From Paludibacter sp. (lineage in GTDB: Bacteria > Bacteroidota > Bacteroidia > Bacteroidales > Paludibacteraceae): DNA of 5,453 nt. How positions within the stretch are numbered: the stretch's first letter is position 1; every line of letters starts with the position of its first letter. The stretch spans positions 1 to 5,453 of the forward strand of contig JAQWCZ010000155.1 in NCBI GenBank assembly GCA_028705705.1. Reading direction: 5' to 3'. Below the pieces are notes generated by a model. The model had not been told where the DNA came from. It searched no databases and saw only the letters and a list, made by a program, of their open reading frames with translations. Positions 1-5,453 of the stretch are shown here, in pieces. A program made the translations under genes and the position numbers.

Positions 1-59
1 GCTATTCCTTCTCCACCCAGGTCATAATCTTCGCTCTCTATCGTTCCCGGAATAGCTCT
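1..59 (-). other. Start of a CBM6-like carbohydrate-binding module, cut by the window edge
   Basis: The last visible residues, from about 934, read RAIPGTIESEDYDLGGEGIA (the final Ala from a two-base partial codon). This resembles the usual opening of family 6 carbohydrate-binding modules (IPGxIEAExYDxGGEGVAY). Only about 20 of an expected 130 residues are present, so this is recognition of a signature and not of a whole domain. If right, the protein carries at least two different sugar-binding modules. Confidence 0.65.
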
Positions 60-2858
60 TACTGTTCCCCCGTAAGGATTCTGGATTGGGGCACTTACTG
101 TTATTGCTGACATTGCTGTTTTATTACCATCCTGCGTGGTAACTGTTATGGTTGCTGTTCCTGACGAAACAGCAGTAACCAGTCCGGTTGAATTGACGAT
201 TGCAATGGCAGTGTTACTACTACTCCAACTTACTCCCTTATTTGTGGCATTAACAGGTAAAAATGTTGCTGATAATTGGATAGTATCTCCTACTGCCAAG
301 GTGTCTGCTGCAGGGCTAACCGTCACATCTGTTACTGAAACAATGGCATCTGTACCCCAAAATTCGATTTCAGCTATATTGCAATAGCCATTTGCAGGGC
401 TAAGATATCGCATGTACATATAATTCACGTTTACAGGCATAGTGGTCCAATTGTAAGTTGGTGTAGAAGGTACAATATAAACATCCGTATAATTAGTACC
501 ATCATTAGATCCCTGGAATACACCATTTATCATCCTTGATGCCCAATCAGCACGTGGAAAATACTTTATTACAGTAACATTTTTAACGCCTCCAAAATCT
601 AACTGGACATACCCCCCTGTTGCTTCTGCGGCATCTACATAGGTTAAGGAATCTCCGTCAAAAGCATTGCTTCCATCGTTATCACAACAATATGGAGTTG
701 TATTAGAGCTCTGTGTACCGGTAAGATGGGCGCTTATTCCGGCTACATTAACGGTTACTAAACTTGCAGCAGTTTTATTTCCATCCTGAGTTGTAACTGT
801 AATTGTAACAGATCCTTCAGAAACACCTGTTACTAATCCTTCCGAACTTACTGTTGCAACAGCGGGATTATTACTACTCCAACTAACAGTCTGATTAGTA
901 GCATTGGAAGGAGAGACTACAGCGGCAAATTGATGAGAAGAACCTGTTGTGATAGAAGTTATTGCTGGACTTACTGTTACTCCTTTTACAGGTATAATTA
1001 CACCGGGACAGTCGCCGGTAGGACACCATTGATAAAAAATATTTTTAGCTCTTAAATTGTCTTCAACCAGTATCAAATATTGTCCGTTTGATTTCTTGAA
1101 TGCCTGAACTGCATGTGGTATATCCAACCAACCAGTCAATCCAAGACTTGGATCTCTTTCTATATATCCTACACTGGACAAATCGCTACTATTAAAAACA
1201 TATAATTTACCCCGGTCACCTACACCACCTACAAATATATAATCGCCTGCAACCGACATTGCTTTTGGATAATATCCATTAATACATAAAGGCAGTACAG
1301 CAGTGTCACTGGCGATTCGATTACCTGTGCTCCAATTCGGGTAACGAGCTATTGTACTTCCAATTATACCCCAATTGTTTGATGGATTGGCAACAGTCCA
1401 TCCGCCAATATACATCACATCCGTTTCAACATCATATTCAAGTCGTTCCACCCCGGTTATAGGTTCAGGAGTAGTCTGAGAAACAATGACTTCAGCACCA
1501 AAAACCGGAACTCCGTCATTAAAACCTATCAATGGTATTTTTCTGATTGTCGGGCCTTCGGCGTACCAGATATTTCCATTCTTATCGGGAAAACAAGACC
1601 AGCCCAGGTTTGAAAAAGTCTGACAATAAATAGCAATTTCATCGTCAAAACGATACACTTCAAGATGATCTGCATACATATTGGTTGTGAACATGAGCAG
1701 ATTACCGTTTACCCTGCGCATAAGCGCCGAGCTTTCATCATAACCGGGAACCCGCGGATCAGTTGGATGGTTAATGCGGTCACAGGTAGTTGCTACCAGA
1801 GACCATTGTTGATTAATATAATCATACGTAAAATGTTCATTTACGCTATAAATATCATCACCATCAGATGCCGGATCAATACTGCAAACATCAGTAAAGA
1901 ACATTCCGTTTACTTCCCATTGTTTAATCCCGCTTGAATTGAATTTTCGAAGTGATACGGCATTTTCGTTCAATGCAACGTAAATATTTCCGTCAGCATC
2001 AGTGTCACAGCCGGAGATATTCCAAAAACGCAAGTCACCCGGGATTCCGGGAGTTCCTCCACTGATCCCCCCGAGATCTCCAAATGTACCCACCTGTACA
2101 CCTGATGTATTGAATTTAATTACCTGACGGCGGGGTCCATTGTCTGGAACTAACAAAAGTGCATTATAAGCATCGTAGTTAACAGCAGCAGGTTGCCAAC
2201 CACTTTGGGCAGCAATTTTTATCCCTGTATTTAAACCAGAAGAGTTATACTTCAACACCTCGTCATTGGTTGTAAGCACCCAGATATTATTACTTCCATC
2301 AACTGCAAGATCATACCCTCCTGATACTGTAAAAGTTAATTGAACTGTAGCTAAATTTGAAATGCTTCGCTTTTGTACGATCCCGCTCTTTTTAATTAAG
2401 TATAGACTTCCACCTGAACTGGTCATTCCCACAACAACATCCGTTTCATCCCCCATATTGGTCTTATCTACATAAGCATAATTATTTTGACGATTCCATC
2501 TGTTCAAATTATTCTTACAATTTACCGCATATACATAATTATCATCTATTGCAGCAGCAACACCTGCAGTACCCCAACCCCAGCAATCATCATTGGGATC
2601 GGGCTGCTGTAAAAGAGTTGCAGGCTCACCATCTTTCCAAACTGCAATACATCTTCCTGATTCATCCCATATAGAAGCAGTAACCATCGTCCCATCCGAG
2701 GACACATCTAATTCTTCAGCATAGTTTTGCACCCATCTGTCGTCAGGAAAAGTATTCCCGATATAGCCCGTAATCACATTGTTTAACTGTCCAAAAACAA
2801 AAGAATCTGTCATTAAAATTAAAATCAAGATCAGTTTAAAATTTTTTAATGTTTTCAT
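1..2858 (-). CDS. Large secreted multidomain protein: propeller, Big_2, F5/8 type C, Big_2, CBM6 start (3' end outside window)
   Basis: The frame is open from an ATG at 2858 to the left edge: 952 complete codons and no stop, so the C-terminus is missing. Residues 1-23 form a signal peptide (Lys-rich start, LILILILM core, likely cut at VFG/Q). Residues 25-620 carry recurring blade-like motifs (DLAVDGSNNIWVL at 183, DTDADGNIYVAL at 285, PDKNGNIWYAEG at 424), as in NHL or two-component-regulator-type propellers. Then come Big_2 (624-705), an F5/8 type C module (709-836, with NAFDGD and YVQLDFGG), a second Big_2 (842-923), and IPGTIESEDYDLGGEGIA at the edge, which matches the opening of CBM6 modules. 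Fourteen cysteines and no visible catalytic domain suggest an extracellular binding protein. Type IX secretion is plausible for this phylum, but the sorting domain would lie outside the window. It sits 90 bases downstream of the DUF2490 gene on the same strand. The A-rich leader (TAAAATAAAATATT before ATG) suits Bacteroidota initiation without a Shine-Dalgarno. The reading frame and the Ig/discoidin modules are secure; the propeller fold is inferred; substrate is unknown. Confidence 0.93.
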   Translation of the reverse strand, partial: MKTLKNFKLILILILMTDSFVFGQLNNVITGYIGNTFPDDRWVQNYAEELDVSSDGTMVTASIWDESGRCIAVWKDGEPATLLQQPDPNDDCWGWGTAGVAAAIDDNYVYAVNCKNNLNRWNRQNNYAYVDKTNMGDETDVVVGMTSSGGSLYLIKKSGIVQKRSISNLATVQLTFTVSGGYDLAVDGSNNIWVLTTNDEVLKYNSSGLNTGIKIAAQSGWQPAAVNYDAYNALLLVPDNGPRRQVIKFNTSGVQVGTFGDLGGISGGTPGIPGDLRFWNISGCDTDADGNIYVALNENAVSLRKFNSSGIKQWEVNGMFFTDVCSIDPASDGDDIYSVNEHFTYDYINQQWSLVATTCDRINHPTDPRVPGYDESSALMRRVNGNLLMFTTNMYADHLEVYRFDDEIAIYCQTFSNLGWSCFPDKNGNIWYAEGPTIRKIPLIGFNDGVPVFGAEVIVSQTTPEPITGVERLEYDVETDVMYIGGWTVANPSNNWGIIGSTIARYPNWSTGNRIASDTAVLPLCINGYYPKAMSVAGDYIFVGGVGDRGKLYVFNSSDLSSVGYIERDPSLGLTGWLDIPHAVQAFKKSNGQYLILVEDNLRAKNIFYQWCPTGDCPGVIIPVKGVTVSPAITSITTGSSHQFAAVVSPSNATNQTVSWSSNNPAVATVSSEGLVTGVSEGSVTITVTTQDGNKTAASLVTVNVAGISAHLTGTQSSNTTPYCCDNDGSNAFDGDSLTYVDAAEATGGYVQLDFGGVKNVTVIKYFPRADWASRMINGVFQGSNDGTNYTDVYIVPSTPTYNWTTMPVNVNYMYMRYLSPANGYCNIAEIEFWGTDAIVSVTDVTVSPAADTLAVGDTIQLSATFLPVNATNKGVSWSSSNTAIAIVNSTGLVTAVSSGTATITVTTQDGNKTAMSAITVSAPIQNPYGGTVRAIPGTIESEDYDLGGEGI
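90..335 (-). repeat. Second Big_2 Ig-like domain repeat (residues 842-923)
   Basis: This is an 82-residue copy of the module at 744-989, beginning VTDVTVSPA, with WSSSNTAIAIV, GLVTAVSSG and TITVTTQDGNKTA. The 10-residue core TVTTQDGNKT is identical in both copies, and the alignment needs no gaps. The copies are offset by 218 codons and flank the discoidin-like module, giving a spacer/lectin/spacer arrangement ahead of the next module. Confidence 0.9.
351..734 (-). other. F5/8 type C (discoidin/CBM32-like) carbohydrate-binding module, residues 709-836
   Basis: The segment shows typical discoidin landmarks: NAFDGDSLTYVDA near the start (the calcium-site-like loop), YVQLDFGG (family consensus roughly WVQVDLG), FQGSNDGTNYTDVY in the middle, and MRYLSPANGYCNIAEIEFWG at the end. 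The family usually binds galactose-type or other sugars, or anionic surfaces; the ligand here cannot be read from sequence. A Cys-Cys pair at residues 724-725 and Cys826 near the C-terminal edge could form a disulfide clamping the two ends of the sandwich (inference). Confidence 0.85.
744..989 (-). repeat. First Big_2 Ig-like domain repeat (residues 624-705 of the large secreted protein)
   Basis: This 82-residue module begins VKGVTVSPA and contains the Big_2 hallmarks WSSNNPAVATV, GLVTGVSEG and TITVTTQDGNKTA. It aligns without gaps to the second copy at 90-335, with 48 of 82 residues identical by my hand count. Such modules usually act as rigid spacers or adhesive segments in surface proteins. 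Here it links the propeller region to the discoidin-like module. Confidence 0.9.
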
Positions 2859-2894
2859 AATATTTTATTTTAAAGTTACTGATATATAATACTC

Positions 2895-2907
2895 TCCGGA
2901 ATCCGGA
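2895..2907. repeat. Two tandem 6-base palindromes (TCCGGA-A-TCCGGA) in the only intergenic gap
   Basis: TCCGGA occurs twice with one base between copies, inside an otherwise very A+T-rich 90-base gap between the DUF2490 gene and the large secreted gene. As RNA it could form only a 5-bp stem with a 3-base loop. No U-run follows in the direction of transcription, so it is not a convincing intrinsic terminator. Its role, if any, is unknown; it could be an mRNA processing or stability element, or chance. Confidence 0.3.
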
Positions 2908-2948
2908 TTTATAATTTATTATTCTGTTGCATCTTTAATAACTGACAT

Positions 2949-3632
2949 CTATAAGTTGTAATTCCATCCCACACAGCAATAGAGTATATTTCTCGGATTA
3001 ACCTGCTGAATCTCCTGATCATAACGCAACTGAAAATCAACATCACTTCGTTGTGACACTTTGTATTTAGTTCCGAAAGAAATACGGTAACCATCCATAA
3101 AAAAAACATTTCTATTATTGACCGGACAAAATATCTCCCCATACAAATAAGGCGTGAGTGGAGAACCGAAAACAGCATAGCGCAATTCAAGCCTGTTACG
3201 CCACACATACACCGGGTTAAACTTATAATCACCCCGGGTTTCATCTCTGAAGGTAGCCTGTATACGTGATCTTAATCTGTAATTTAACCTGCTGTACTTA
3301 TACTGAGCCAACAATCCTATGGATGAACGATGCCGAAGTTCATAACTTTTATCCTTGTTACTACGACACAAAAAGTCATAATTTAGTTCTACTCTTAAGA
3401 ATCTTCGAATCAGGGTTATATCTGCTCCAATAGTTGTTTTGGAACGATTCAGTGAAGTTGAAAGCTGATCGAAACGCAGTTCTTGTTCAATAGTCGCATC
3501 AATGTACCTGTTCAAATCTTTTGAAAGGGAAATTGAACCCAGTGTCCCAACATCAAAAAACTGTGCACATAATGACACTGTTGACAAGCTTACCAACACA
3601 CAGATAGTCATTATGCACAACAGCTTATTCAT
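2949..3632 (-). CDS. DUF2490 family outer-membrane beta-barrel protein
   Basis: The 227-residue protein opens with a signal peptide (MNKLLCIMTICVLVSLSTVSLCA, likely cut before QFF). The mature part alternates polar and aromatic or hydrophobic residues in short strands (VELNYDF, LNYRLRSRIQATF, NRLELRYAVF, YRISFGTKYKV, DVDFQLRYDQE), as expected for a small outer-membrane barrel. Length, the R-x-R-x-E-L-R strand patterns and the turn GSPLTPYLYGEIF fit the DUF2490 family, common in Bacteroidota and of unknown function. The start is fixed by the TAATG junction: its ATG shares one base with the stop of the DUF4956 gene, implying coupled translation. The C-terminal residue is Leu rather than the usual Phe or Tyr of many barrels. 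By position it would be the outer-membrane part of a system with the VTC and DUF4956 proteins. DUF2490 membership is by motif feel; the barrel call is the firmer part. Confidence 0.85.
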   Translation of the reverse strand: MNKLLCIMTICVLVSLSTVSLCAQFFDVGTLGSISLSKDLNRYIDATIEQELRFDQLSTSLNRSKTTIGADITLIRRFLRVELNYDFLCRSNKDKSYELRHRSSIGLLAQYKYSRLNYRLRSRIQATFRDETRGDYKFNPVYVWRNRLELRYAVFGSPLTPYLYGEIFCPVNNRNVFFMDGYRISFGTKYKVSQRSDVDFQLRYDQEIQQVNPRNILYCCVGWNYNL

Positions 3633-4354
3633 TAAAAAGATTTATCAAATCTGGTTATATTCCCGATTGAATTCGGTTCATTTGAGATGGAGTTATAGAA
3701 AATCTTGATGTATGCCACATCGCGAAGCAAATCGATGTGTCCGATTTCCATTTTAAGAATCTTCAAACCGGTACGCGTTTCTAAATCTTCCTTTAACTCT
3801 TCGTGTTTTTCGGGCTTAACCAGCTCAATTTTTTCGTAAAGTACAATTTTTGTTTCTACATGTTTTACGATTCTTGAGCTTTCCATAATGGCAATTGCCC
3901 CCATAAACAATGCATTGGTGACTATCATCTCTGTTATAGTAAGTGCTTTTGCCAACCCGTTAATTACCGATATGCCAATTATTACAAAAAGATAGGTCAT
4001 CTCGCGGATAGAAACCTGCTCCGTCCGGTAACGAATGATTCCAAAAATAGCAAACAACCCGAGGGCCATTCCTATCTCTAAACGAACAGAATCCAGCAGG
4101 AATATCAGCAAAAAAACAGTTACTGAAAATAGGATAAAGGTGAAATAAAAATCCCGTCGCCCGCTTTTCTTATAATAGAAATATTTGATAATAATCAAAC
4201 AAACTACCAGATTAAAGCTGAATCGCAGCAGTAATTCTAAAAGGGAAGAGGCTTCGAAAAGCGGAATGCCCAGGAAGTCGGGACCGGCAAAACCTTGTGA
4301 TCCGTATTCTGCCGCAATGGCAGGGTCATATTCGGGAAGTTCAGACTGAATCAT
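3632..4354 (-). CDS. DUF4956 domain integral inner-membrane protein
   Basis: The 240-residue protein has a short polar N-terminus (1-35), about four or five hydrophobic segments (roughly 43-60, 70-88, 95-108, 120-137, 142-157) and a soluble C-terminal part (about 165-240). The most family-like stretch is ALGLFAIFGIIRYRTEQVSI (97-116), a glycine-rich membrane segment followed by a basic RYRTE loop, characteristic of DUF4956. The tail (VLYEKIELV, helix PEKHEELKEDLETRTG, LKILKMEIGHIDLL, VAYIKIFY) reads as a beta-alpha-beta-beta ferredoxin-like fold, an arrangement that recalls MgtC-type proteins (inference). The ATG overlaps the TGA of the polymerase gene in ATGA, so the two are probably made together. 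DUF4956 genes are commonly found next to VTC-domain genes. A role as the membrane channel or anchor for the VTC protein is attractive but unproven. Confidence 0.9.
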   Translation of the reverse strand: MIQSELPEYDPAIAAEYGSQGFAGPDFLGIPLFEASSLLELLLRFSFNLVVCLIIIKYFYYKKSGRRDFYFTFILFSVTVFLLIFLLDSVRLEIGMALGLFAIFGIIRYRTEQVSIREMTYLFVIIGISVINGLAKALTITEMIVTNALFMGAIAIMESSRIVKHVETKIVLYEKIELVKPEKHEELKEDLETRTGLKILKMEIGHIDLLRDVAYIKIFYNSISNEPNSIGNITRFDKSF

Positions 4355-5160
4355 ATGGCTATTTTGTTTATTAATCGAATTTTTTCTTTAAAGCGGTTAT
4401 ATTTTATCCCGGGATTGGTGAGCATCATTCCAAGACAATATTTGCTGATACTCTTTGGCTGCACTGAAGCTTCATCAAGCATTTTTCTGAAAGATGACGA
4501 TACAGCTCCATCCTGTTTTATCTCAACAATTACTATTTTGTCCATCGAGATAAAAGCATCAACGCCAATTTTTCTGAAATTCAACCCAATATCCAATGTA
4601 ACGCGTTCAGTTTCATTATGATCAACAAGGGTAATGCGATGAAAAGCATTTTGTAGTTGTGGCTTCAGATTTTCAAGTTCGTAAGGTGTTTTATTCCTGA
4701 TAAATACTCTTTCAATTTCATCCAAATTCAACGATTCAAAATGGTCACGGGAGATGCTGATCCTTTTTTTAGAAGTTCTTCCTTTGTTGTTCTTTCTTTT
4801 AATTTCAAGATAGGTAGCACCCGACTGAATATACAAACGCATACGAATTTTATACCGGTTGAGCTTCCCGTTATGATGCATTGTGTACATCTGAACATCA
4901 GTGGTGTCAAAATAGATACTTGAATAGGGTGATACACGCAAACCATCAACTTCAAGAATCCGGTATGCAGATGAAGCTTTTGCCAATATTTCAGGTAGTT
5001 GATGGTAACCGACAATAAATTTAGTATCGATTCTGTTCATCAGTTTCACCCGATCCATCTCAAGCAGCGAGATTGGCCTGAACGCTTTGAGTTGTTCATC
5101 CAGGATATTTAATTTCCCGTTATTGCACCGGAGCTGAACCGACACCGGTAGAATATTCAT
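4351..5160 (-). CDS. Polyphosphate polymerase (VTC) domain protein
   Basis: The protein has 269 residues from the ATG at 5160. It shows the VTC triphosphate-tunnel fold: LLEMDRVKLMNRIDTKFIV (32-50), YFDTTD (83-88), RYKIRMRLY (102-110), LEIKRKNNKGRTSKKRI (118-134), FHRITLVD (173-180), VTLDIGL (187-193), IVEIKQDG (211-218) and SISKYCLGMM (237-246). By analogy with yeast Vtc4, the Lys of DTKF, the R-x-R pair, the Lys of EIKRK, the Arg of FHR, the Glu of VEIK and the Lys of SKY are the expected tunnel residues, and all are present, so an active enzyme using a nucleoside triphosphate to build polyphosphate is plausible. The frame stays open to an ATG at 5274, but that start would overlap the upstream gene by 155 bases. 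No ATG, GTG or TTG lies between the upstream stop and the conserved EMDRVK motif, so some overlap is needed. GTG at 5145 is an alternative. The gene ends in ATGA with the DUF4956 gene. Confidence 0.9.
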   Translation of the reverse strand: MNILPVSVQLRCNNGKLNILDEQLKAFRPISLLEMDRVKLMNRIDTKFIVGYHQLPEILAKASSAYRILEVDGLRVSPYSSIYFDTTDVQMYTMHHNGKLNRYKIRMRLYIQSGATYLEIKRKNNKGRTSKKRISISRDHFESLNLDEIERVFIRNKTPYELENLKPQLQNAFHRITLVDHNETERVTLDIGLNFRKIGVDAFISMDKIVIVEIKQDGAVSSSFRKMLDEASVQPKSISKYCLGMMLTNPGIKYNRFKEKIRLINKIAI

Positions 5161-5453
5161 ATCGTTTGGTTGAAAACAATCTGCCATTGGGTAAATAATT
5201 ATATTGCGCTTTTCTTGTTCCATCAGCATTATAGGTGATTTTTCTAATCCTTGTAATTTTGTTTCTGTCGTCATAGACTATTTCCTTTATACAACGATTT
5301 TTTTCATCATACTCGTAAAGCACTTTGGAACGCATTCCATATACGGCGTATTCTATTTCCTGTGTTTTGTATCCTTTTTCATTGTATACAGTAAGATGAT
5401 CCATCCAGTTATTTTTCCCCTTTGCATCGGCGTTAAACTCGCGAATGATAAGA
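5120..5453 (-). CDS. C-terminal part of a YD/RHS-like repeat protein (5' end outside window)
   Basis: The frame is open from the right edge to TAA at 5120-5122, giving 110 visible residues with no start needed inside the window. It contains at least three or four imperfect tyrosine-rich units: VYNEKGYKTQEIEY, YEYDEKNRCIKEIVY, TYNADGTRKAQYNY and YLPNGRLFSTKRYEY. These resemble the YD repeats of RHS-type proteins and the related short Y-x-x-x-G-x repeats of many Bacteroidota hypothetical proteins. The preceding FNADAKGKNNWMDHLTVYN fits another unit. It ends with a short non-repetitive tail (STGVGSAPVQ). The last 41 bases are also read in another frame by the polymerase gene if that starts at 5160, which suggests one transcript. 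An internal ATG at 5404 is unlikely to be the true start because the repeat pattern continues upstream of it. Function, signal peptide and full length cannot be judged from this fragment. Confidence 0.8.
   Translation of the reverse strand, partial: LIIREFNADAKGKNNWMDHLTVYNEKGYKTQEIEYAVYGMRSKVLYEYDEKNRCIKEIVYDDRNKITRIRKITYNADGTRKAQYNYLPNGRLFSTKRYEYSTGVGSAPVQ

Noticed and set aside
136..387. Plus-strand open frame of 83 codons
   Set aside because: It lies opposite the Big_2 and discoidin modules of the large minus-strand gene, whose domain matches are clear; it is a shadow frame.
1665..1937. Plus-strand open frame of 90 codons
   Set aside because: It is antisense to the propeller-like region and shows no recognisable motif or start context.
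2859..2886. Possible Bacteroidota promoter (TAACTTTA, resembling TAnnTTTG) before the large secreted gene
   Set aside because: It ends only 12 bases before the ATG, which would leave almost no leader, and no TTG -33 element is present; more likely just A+T-rich leader.
2895..2907. Intrinsic terminator after the DUF2490 gene
   Set aside because: The stem is only 5 bp with a 3-base loop and no U-run follows, so termination here is not supported.
2909..3244. Second minus-strand open frame of 111 codons
   Set aside because: It overlaps the DUF2490 gene in another frame; the DUF2490 frame has a signal peptide, barrel strands and a coupled start, and this one has none.
4728..5015. Minus-strand open frame of 95 codons within the polymerase gene
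   Set aside because: The polymerase frame carries all the VTC motifs across this stretch.
5161..5274. N-terminal extension of the polymerase from ATG 5274
   Set aside because: The extension has no VTC-like character and fully overlaps the repeat units of the upstream gene, whose protein pattern is convincing; it is probably chance open frame.

Overview
The window looks like a piece of a Bacteroidota chromosome, probably a Marinilabiliales or Prolixibacteraceae-like environmental lineage; the lineage within the phylum is a guess. The phylum call rests on a DUF2490 outer-membrane barrel, a secreted protein built from a propeller plus Big_2, discoidin and CBM6-like modules, an A+T-rich leader with no Shine-Dalgarno sequence, and moderate-to-low GC. 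Every gene I can support lies on the minus strand, so transcription runs from the right edge to the left edge. Coding density is close to complete: the only non-coding stretch is about 90 bases (2859-2948).

In transcription order the genes are: (1) the 3' end of a YD/RHS-like repeat protein, entering from the right edge and ending at 5120; (2) a VTC-domain polyphosphate polymerase-like protein (4351 to about 5160), whose start overlaps gene 1; (3) a DUF4956 integral membrane protein (3632-4354), overlapping gene 2 by the 4-base junction ATGA; (4) a DUF2490 outer-membrane beta-barrel protein (2949-3632), overlapping gene 3 by one base in TAATG; (5) a very large secreted multidomain protein (start at 2858) that runs off the left edge after 952 complete codons. 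The domains of gene 5 in order are signal peptide, a propeller-like region of about 600 residues, Big_2, F5/8 type C (discoidin), Big_2, and the first residues of a CBM6-like module.

Genes 2, 3 and 4 are almost certainly one translationally coupled unit. Together they offer a cytoplasmic polyanion-synthesising enzyme, an inner-membrane partner and an outer-membrane barrel. Gene 5, 90 bases downstream on the same strand with no obvious terminator between, would add an extracellular carbohydrate-binding partner. My working hypothesis is an envelope-spanning system that makes or exports a polyphosphate-like polymer, or modifies a surface structure, together with a surface or secreted lectin-like protein. 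As I recall, VTC/DUF4956 pairs in bacteria often lie beside CotH-kinase genes; none is visible here. The part of gene 5 beyond the left edge is the first place to look for one.

No RNA genes, mobile elements, CRISPR arrays or convincing promoters or terminators were found.
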